A stretch of DNA of 64,000 bases from Chitinophagaceae bacterium IBVUCB2 (GTDB lineage: Bacteria; Bacteroidota; Bacteroidia; Chitinophagales; Chitinophagaceae): NCBI GenBank assembly GCA_002127295.1, contig NFUV01000002.1, positions 372,001-436,000 of the forward strand, written 5' to 3'. Below the pieces are notes generated by a model, which was not told the origin of the DNA, did no database searches, and worked only from the letters and a program-made list of their open reading frames with translations. The stretch's first letter is position 1. The number at the start of each line of letters is the position of its first letter. Shown here in pieces: positions 58,597 to 64,000 of the stretch. The translations under genes and the position numbers were made by a program.

Positions 58597-58673
58597 TCAA
58601 CAAATTTGACTCAATGGCCGTAAAGTGGAGTTTCTGAATTTAATTTCTACTAAATGTATAAATACAAAATATT

Positions 58674-59630
58674 ATGTTTAAAGATTTTCCCTCGCTCCAC
58701 CCATTAGTAGTTCACTTCCCGATAGTGCTTATACTGTTAGCTGCTGCTTTCCAGGTAATTGTTGTATGGAAGCCTAATTGGAGGCAAATCCACTGGGCCA
58801 CGCTATTCATTATGGCCGGCGCATTTTTTTCAGCCCTTGCTGCCAGTACGATTTTTCATGCTATGCCTTCTGCGGATGCACCAAAGGCCGCTATGGAAAT
58901 ATTTGAAGAACATGAGAAATATGCCCAATTAACCTTGTGGATGTCAGGTATTACTTTATTGCTTAAAAGTATCGGGATTTTCTTTAAGATTAACAGAAGA
59001 CTATACGAAGTTATCGTTCTGGTTGCCGCAATCATCGCTGCTATTTTTCTATCCATTGCGGGGCATCATGGAGCAAGGCTTACACATGTTGCCGGTGTTG
59101 GCCCAATGGGAAGATATTTAATGAAAGGCCATGGTGGCAGTCATGATGAAAAAGATATGGAAGGCATGGACATGAATGGAGATAGCACGATGCACATGAA
59201 CGATACGCACATGAACGATTCCATGCCGGGGATGAAGAATATGCCAGGAATGGATACGATGAAAGACATGAAGAATATGCCGGGGATGAAGAATATGGCA
59301 GGAATGGATACGATGAAGAACATGAAAGGTATGAAGGAAATGGATAACATGAAGGACATGAAAGGAATGGGCGAGATGAAAGACATGAAGAATATGCCGG
59401 GGAAGGATAAAATGAAAAATATGAAAGATATGCCAGGTATGGATACCATGAAGAATATGAAAGGCATGGACAATATGAAAGACATGAAAGATATGCCTGG
59501 CATGGACAGTACTAAAAAAATGGGTGATATGAAAGATATGAAGATGCCGGTAGAAAATGCAATGGATACACTTCGCTTCCCGGACAATAACCCTGCCCGG
59601 AAAAAATCAAAGAAACCGGTCAAACAATAA
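58674..59630 (+). CDS. DUF2231 membrane protein with long Met-rich tail
   Basis: A 318-residue protein. The first 145 residues have four membrane helices with FPSLHPLVVHFPIVL at the start, the DUF2231 signature including conserved His. The tail of about 150 residues repeats MKNMPGMDTMKDMK-like units and contains roughly one Met per three residues, with few hydrophobics. Met-rich stretches of this kind bind Cu(I). The tail probably faces the periplasm and collects copper for the oxidase encoded 12 bases downstream. The base repeats in the tail make it prone to length change. Confidence 0.82.
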   Translation: MFKDFPSLHPLVVHFPIVLILLAAAFQVIVVWKPNWRQIHWATLFIMAGAFFSALAASTIFHAMPSADAPKAAMEIFEEHEKYAQLTLWMSGITLLLKSIGIFFKINRRLYEVIVLVAAIIAAIFLSIAGHHGARLTHVAGVGPMGRYLMKGHGGSHDEKDMEGMDMNGDSTMHMNDTHMNDSMPGMKNMPGMDTMKDMKNMPGMKNMAGMDTMKNMKGMKEMDNMKDMKGMGEMKDMKNMPGKDKMKNMKDMPGMDTMKNMKGMDNMKDMKDMPGMDSTKKMGDMKDMKMPVENAMDTLRFPDNNPARKKSKKPVKQ

Positions 59631-59641
59631 ATCAGTATACA

Positions 59642-61909
59642 ATGAAACATCTACTTTCCCTTTTATTGTTGATTCCTTTTTGCAGTATAGCACAAATCGA
59701 CCACTCCATGCACAAGAGTATGGGTAAAGATTCGGTGATGCAAAATATAACTTCATACAATTATCCTTTGCAATCAGGTCAGCCAAAATCAGGAATGGCT
59801 TACACCGGAAAAAAAGTTGAATACGACCTGTACGTTACCGACACTATGGTAAATTTTACAGGCAAATCCCGCCATGCCATTGCCATCAATGGACAGATAC
59901 CGGCGCCCATTCTTGAATTTACCGAAGGTGATACCGCCATCATCCGTGTGCATAACCTGATGAAGATGGAAACCTCCATTCACTGGCATGGTATACTGTT
60001 GCCCAATAAAGAAGATGGCGTTCCATACTTAACTACTGTTCCCATCGAAGCCGGGAAAACGCTTACTTTCACTTTTCCGCTTATTCAAAGTGGTACGTAC
60101 TGGTACCACTCACATACCATGTTGCAGGAGCAAAGCGGTTTGTATGGTTCCATTGTAATACATCCGGCGCAGCCCGAACCAAAATTGAAAGAATATGTAT
60201 TGCTGCTGTCTGACTGGACGGATGAAAACCCCCACCAGGTATTGCGATACCTGAAACGTGGCGGCGAATGGTATGCTATAAAAAAAGGCGCACTGCAAAG
60301 CTATGGTGAAGCCATTGCTGCCGGTTCATTTAAAGATAAATTAAAACAGGAATGGCAGCGTATGCCCGCCATGGATGTATCCGATGTGTATTACAATAAA
60401 TTCCTGATGAACGGGCAGGAAAAAAATTATTTTAAAGATGCAAAGCCCGGCGAAGTGATAAGATTGCGCATCATCAACGGTTCAGCTTCCTCTTATTTTA
60501 CACTGCAGTATGGAATGAGTTACATGCGGCTGATAGCAGCTGATGGAATTAATGTTACCCCCATTTCTGTAAGCCAATTAGAAATTGCCACTGCAGAAAC
60601 GTATGATGTTTTAATTACTGTTCCCGAAAGCGGCGCTGCAGAATTAAGGGCTACTTCCTGGGATGTAGTAGGCTTTTCATCAGGTTATTTTGGGAACGGC
60701 CCTATAATGAATGCACCTGATATTCCCAAACTTGACTATTTTAAAATGATGAGGGAAATGGGCAATATGAATATGAGTGACATGAATATGGACGGCATGG
60801 ACATGAAGAACATGGATATGAAAGAAATGAAAATGCCATCGGATACCATACCAACAAAAAAGGACATGGATATGGGGAACATGGATGGCATGAATATGAA
60901 CAATATGCAGGGGATGGACATGGGTATGCCCGGAGATTTTAACTATAATATGTTGCGGGCACTGCATCCCACTACATTGGATTCAACTTTACTGCCAAGA
61001 GAAGTTAAATTAACCCTTACCGGTAATATGCGTAGGTATGTATGGTCTTTTGATTTTAAAACTTTATCAACAGCCGATAAAATTCTTATCCGCAAAGGTG
61101 AAAGAGTAAGGTTTGTTTTAACCAACAATACCATGATGCGGCACCCCCTGCACCTGCATGGCCATTTCTTCCGCTTTATCAATAGCCAGGGTGATTATTC
61201 TCCCCTGAAACATACGTTTGATATAAAACCCATGGAAACCGTTACCATTGAGTTTGAAGCAAACGAAGAGAAGGATTGGTTTTTCCATTGCCATATCTTA
61301 TACCACATGATGGCTGGTATGGCACGAATTGTAAGCTATGAAGGAAGTGAACAGAATGAATTTGCAAAGACAGGGTACAAAACGCTAAAAAAAGAAGACA
61401 ATATACTTTATCCCTGGTTCGACCTTTCGATACATTCTCAGGGAGCATGGTTATCAGGCAATATATCCAATAATAAAAATGCACTGGAGTTTGAAGGAAG
61501 GGTAAACTGGAAAGGTGATTTTGAAACAGAAACACATTTACTCCGCTATTTAGATAAAAATCAATACTTAGCTTTTTATATTGGCTTTGATTATCGGAAA
61601 AACAAAACACTTGCTTTAGCCAATAAGCCCAATTCCAAAGATAATCGCCGTGTATTCGACGCAGGCTTTTACTATTTGTTGCCTCTGCTTATTCGTTCAG
61701 AATGGCGAATAGACCATACAGGCAAATTGCGACTGCAATTGGAAAGAACGGATATACCACTAAGCAATAATTTCTTTTTCGACTTTCGGGCAAATACGGA
61801 TAAGGAATACGCTGTTGGATTCCGGTATATGATTTCAAAACCTTTTTCCATCAGCACAAATTATGACAGTGATTATAAATGGGGAGTTGGTTTGACCTGG
61901 CATTACTAA
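59642..61909 (+). CDS. Multicopper oxidase (CopA-like) with C-terminal barrel-like domain (second copy)
   Basis: A 755-residue exported oxidase (signal ending CSIAQ). Copper ligands are HWHG (about 114), YHSHT (about 156), HPLHLHGH (about 500) and HCHILYHM (about 548), so all four sites are present. A Met-rich segment (NMNMSDMNMDGMDMKNMDMK) occupies about 375-430. It has no HMBDs, unlike the protein at 24659. The last 200 residues form a beta-rich domain ending in WHY, as in the other oxidase. It probably oxidises Cu(I), fed by the Met-rich neighbour. Confidence 0.88.
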   Translation: MKHLLSLLLLIPFCSIAQIDHSMHKSMGKDSVMQNITSYNYPLQSGQPKSGMAYTGKKVEYDLYVTDTMVNFTGKSRHAIAINGQIPAPILEFTEGDTAIIRVHNLMKMETSIHWHGILLPNKEDGVPYLTTVPIEAGKTLTFTFPLIQSGTYWYHSHTMLQEQSGLYGSIVIHPAQPEPKLKEYVLLLSDWTDENPHQVLRYLKRGGEWYAIKKGALQSYGEAIAAGSFKDKLKQEWQRMPAMDVSDVYYNKFLMNGQEKNYFKDAKPGEVIRLRIINGSASSYFTLQYGMSYMRLIAADGINVTPISVSQLEIATAETYDVLITVPESGAAELRATSWDVVGFSSGYFGNGPIMNAPDIPKLDYFKMMREMGNMNMSDMNMDGMDMKNMDMKEMKMPSDTIPTKKDMDMGNMDGMNMNNMQGMDMGMPGDFNYNMLRALHPTTLDSTLLPREVKLTLTGNMRRYVWSFDFKTLSTADKILIRKGERVRFVLTNNTMMRHPLHLHGHFFRFINSQGDYSPLKHTFDIKPMETVTIEFEANEEKDWFFHCHILYHMMAGMARIVSYEGSEQNEFAKTGYKTLKKEDNILYPWFDLSIHSQGAWLSGNISNNKNALEFEGRVNWKGDFETETHLLRYLDKNQYLAFYIGFDYRKNKTLALANKPNSKDNRRVFDAGFYYLLPLLIRSEWRIDHTGKLRLQLERTDIPLSNNFFFDFRANTDKEYAVGFRYMISKPFSISTNYDSDYKWGVGLTWHY

Positions 61910-61990
61910 TTAAACAAGGTGAATAAATATTCGATACTGGTTCAATATTAATAATTATCCATTGTATAAATAACTTTTAAAATATCAATT

Positions 61991-62482
61991 ATGGAAATGG
62001 AACATCAAAAACAACCGCATCAACAAGCATCAGGCAATAAACACTACAAAAAATTATTGCTCATGACTGTTCTATCTTTTATTGCCATGTATTTACTCAT
62101 GTATTCAATGGTAGATATTTTTTCAAATGTAACCCCCAATGTAAACCAGTTTTACATGGCGGGCCTTATGACCATGCCAATGGTAATAATTGAGCTTGCT
62201 TTAATGGGCGGTATGTATGTGAAGAAGAAACTGAATACAGTAATTTTCGCCGCAAGCCTTATTGCATTAGTCGGCTTCTTTTTATGCATCAGGTATCAGG
62301 TAGCTGTAGGCGACAAACAATTTTTGAAAGGAATGATTCCGCACCATGCGGCCGCACTTTTAATGGCGAAAAAAGCAAACATAAAAGACCCGGAAATAAA
62401 AAAATTAACTGAACAGATTATTTTAAGTCAACAGGCAGAAATTGAACAGATGAAGGCTAAAATAAAAGAGATTGAAAAGTAA
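61991..62482 (+). CDS. Membrane-anchored DUF305 protein
   Basis: A 163-residue protein with three hydrophobic segments (LLLMTVLSFIAMYLLMYSM, FYMAGLMTMPMVIIELALMGG, and VIFAASLIALVGFFLCI). The C-terminal domain carries MIPHHAAALLMAKKAN and a second helix QIILSQQAEIEQMKAKIKEI, the DUF305 ferritin-like half. The MIPHHAAA motif supplies His ligands. It is placed right after the oxidase. It could hold copper at the outer face of the inner membrane. Confidence 0.8.
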   Translation: MEMEHQKQPHQQASGNKHYKKLLLMTVLSFIAMYLLMYSMVDIFSNVTPNVNQFYMAGLMTMPMVIIELALMGGMYVKKKLNTVIFAASLIALVGFFLCIRYQVAVGDKQFLKGMIPHHAAALLMAKKANIKDPEIKKLTEQIILSQQAEIEQMKAKIKEIEK

Positions 62483-62584
62483 ATTTTGGCATCAATAATC
62501 TCTTTAATCAATATATAATTTACTTATGGACTATTCACAATTTAGCCGGCTTCCAATTTTGATTGTTAACCAACCTTCCAATTT

Positions 62585-63814
62585 ATGAAAAATGCAAGTT
62601 TTGATAATAGTGATAAAAATGAAACTCCGGCTAAATACACACAGCGCTTTCAGGCATTATTTAATTATGCAAGCATAGGAATTTTATTAACTGATGCAGA
62701 TGGGAATATCATTTTGGTGAATGATTTTGCTCTAAAACAGTTCGGCTATCAATTTAAGGAACTGGTTGAGAAGAAAATTGAAATATTGATACCCCCCAGA
62801 TTTCATCTAAAGCATGAAAAATACAGGGAAGGCTACAATGAGCATCCGAAGAGCAGGCACATGGGTATTGGCAGAGACTTGCATGCCATTAAAAAAGATG
62901 GGACTGAATTTCCCGTAGAAGTAAGTTTGAGCCATTACAGAAATGACGAAGGCGCTTTTGTAATTGCTTTTATTACTGATATTACAGAACGTGTAAATGC
63001 AAGAGAGCAAATTATAAAACTTAATAACGAACTCGAAAAAACTGTAGAACTACGAACACAGCAGTTAGCGGATACATTGCATCAATTAGAACTATCGAAA
63101 GATGAACAGGAAATTATATTGAATAAAGAGAAAGAACTTGGGGAATTAAAATCTAAATTTATTTCCATTGCTTCGCATGAGTTCAGAACTCCCCTTAGTA
63201 CCATCTTATCTTCTATTTACCTTATTAATAAATATCAGGCAGCAGACGAACAGCCGAAAAGAGAAAAACACATTCACAGAATTATCTCATCAGTGAATAT
63301 GCTTACAGATATTTTGAACGACTTTTTATCCCTCAGTAAAATGGAGGAAGGGAAAATGCAGGTTCGAATTTCGGAAATTAATATCAAGGAATTAGTTGAT
63401 GAAATGTCTGACGATATTCAAACCATTTTGAAACCAGGACAAACTATAAAATATGAACACCATGGAAATGAAATTGGGTTTTTAGACCCTTCTTTGCTGA
63501 AACACATTCTTTTGAATCTTTTATCGAATGCCGTAAAGTTTTCACATGATAATGGTTCTATTGAAATATACACCTTTATAAATGAAAGAAATGTGGAGTT
63601 GGTTGTTAAGGATTATGGTATTGGTATTTCAAAGGAGGAACAGCAGCATTTATTCGAAAGATTTTTCCGTGCTGGTAATGCCATGAATATACAGGGCAGT
63701 GGCCTGGGTTTGCATATTGTTGGCCGGTATGTAGAACTAATGAATGGCAATATTGAATTCCTTAGTGAGCTTGATAAAGGGACTGAATTTAAGGTAACTT
63801 TTAATTATCTATAA
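62585..63814 (+). CDS. PAS-domain sensor histidine kinase
   Basis: A 409-residue cytoplasmic kinase. A PAS domain lies at about 20-140 (YASIGILLTDADGNIILVND) and is followed by a coiled coil (about 140-190). The dimerisation helix with His 198 (SHEFRTPLS) and the HATPase domain come next, with LLNLLSNAVKFS, DYGIGIS and GSGLGLHIVG. No membrane helix is present, so the input is a cytoplasmic signal such as redox state or a ligand. It overlaps nothing and precedes a response regulator by one base, forming a two-component pair. A role in copper response is possible but unproved. Confidence 0.9.
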   Translation: MKNASFDNSDKNETPAKYTQRFQALFNYASIGILLTDADGNIILVNDFALKQFGYQFKELVEKKIEILIPPRFHLKHEKYREGYNEHPKSRHMGIGRDLHAIKKDGTEFPVEVSLSHYRNDEGAFVIAFITDITERVNAREQIIKLNNELEKTVELRTQQLADTLHQLELSKDEQEIILNKEKELGELKSKFISIASHEFRTPLSTILSSIYLINKYQAADEQPKREKHIHRIISSVNMLTDILNDFLSLSKMEEGKMQVRISEINIKELVDEMSDDIQTILKPGQTIKYEHHGNEIGFLDPSLLKHILLNLLSNAVKFSHDNGSIEIYTFINERNVELVVKDYGIGISKEEQQHLFERFFRAGNAMNIQGSGLGLHIVGRYVELMNGNIEFLSELDKGTEFKVTFNYL

Positions 63815-63815
63815 A

Positions 63816-64000
63816 ATGCAAAAGAAAATTCTAATCATTGAAGATAATCCTGACATCATGGATAATATTTCAGAAATTCTCCAATTGGACGGTTATGAAA
63901 TCCTGAAAGCGCAAAATGGAAAACAGGGAGTTGAAACAGCGATTAACAATGGACCTGACTTAATTATCTGTGATATTATGATGCCGGTAATGGATGGCTA
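63816..64000 (+). CDS. Response regulator, N-terminal part (runs off the window)
   Basis: Begins one base after the kinase stop. The 61 complete residues show a receiver domain start with acidic residues (EDN at 9-11) and phosphoacceptor D53 (IICDIMMPVMDG). The output domain lies beyond the window, so its type (DNA-binding or other) cannot be told. Confidence 0.88.
   Translation, partial: MQKKILIIEDNPDIMDNISEILQLDGYEILKAQNGKQGVETAINNGPDLIICDIMMPVMDG

Noticed and set aside
59200-59540. Tandem repeats resembling a CRISPR array
   Set aside because: The repeats are short, lie within a coding frame and have no unique spacers of equal length; no cas genes are present in the window.
59141-59650. 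Minus-strand frame of 169 residues opposite the Met-rich tail
   Set aside because: It results from the repeated ATG-AAG codons read backwards (FMSF-type repeats), not from a real gene.
61957-61974. Further copy of the metal promoter element before the DUF305 gene
   Set aside because: ATCCATTGTATAAATAAC is similar, but no -7 box follows at 20 bases and the spacing to the start is too short.

Overview
The window is about 64 kb of AT-rich DNA from a Bacteroidota bacterium, most likely of the Chitinophagaceae. The signs are TAnnTTTG-type -7 promoter boxes, a T9SS-like secreted protein, OmpA with thrombospondin type 3 repeats, the families HYC_CC_PP, DUF6122, DUF6496 and DUF2911, and weak Shine-Dalgarno signals. 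The lineage comes from family content and promoter style; I cannot name a species.

Layout. 1-3.1 kb is the end of a cbb3 cytochrome oxidase locus (ccoP end, ccoG, ccoH, a DsbD_2/TauE-like membrane protein). 4.0-27.4 kb is metal cluster A: an HMA-AraC sensor, an HMA-MauE membrane protein, a 27-residue microprotein, an HYC_CC_PP protein, secreted HMA proteins, DUF2911, a PEGLP-type P-type ATPase, a Cus-type RND operon whose cusA is cut by one in-frame TAA, a CPH-type copper ATPase, a TlpA protein and a multicopper oxidase with two N-terminal metal-binding domains. 27.6-34.9 kb holds non-metal genes (receiver, DUF72, SDR, DUF6496, OmpA, and a 730-residue secreted protein of unknown function). 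35.2-36.9 kb is a second copy of the cluster A regulatory module followed by a decayed remnant of a cusA gene. 37.0-43.7 kb carries an ECF sigma factor operon, a beta-propeller lipoprotein, an AraC regulator, a desaturase-DUF2147 fusion and a stand-alone nuclease-like protein. 43.8-64 kb is metal cluster B: a Csp copper-storage protein, a TonB receptor, a TolC/adaptor/RND efflux set, many small periplasmic metal binders, DUF305 proteins, a Met-rich DUF2231 protein, a second multicopper oxidase, and a PAS histidine kinase with its response regulator running off the end.

How it fits together. Copper (and perhaps silver or other soft metals) would be pumped from the cytoplasm by the P-type ATPases, moved across the envelope by the RND-TolC systems, oxidised by the multicopper oxidases and held by Met-, His- and Cys-rich proteins. 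Reading the intergenic regions by eye gives two regulatory signals. A TTTCCATAAT-n-TGTAAC-like element sits about 20 bases before a -7 box at five metal gene promoters, with a weaker sixth site at the TonB receptor. A GCAACC-N15-TGTAYYAT element precedes the ECF sigma factor and two exported-protein genes. The strongest candidates for undescribed biology are the translationally coupled 27-residue KKDCCK microprotein conserved in both module copies, and the HMA-AraC sensor with its putative operator.
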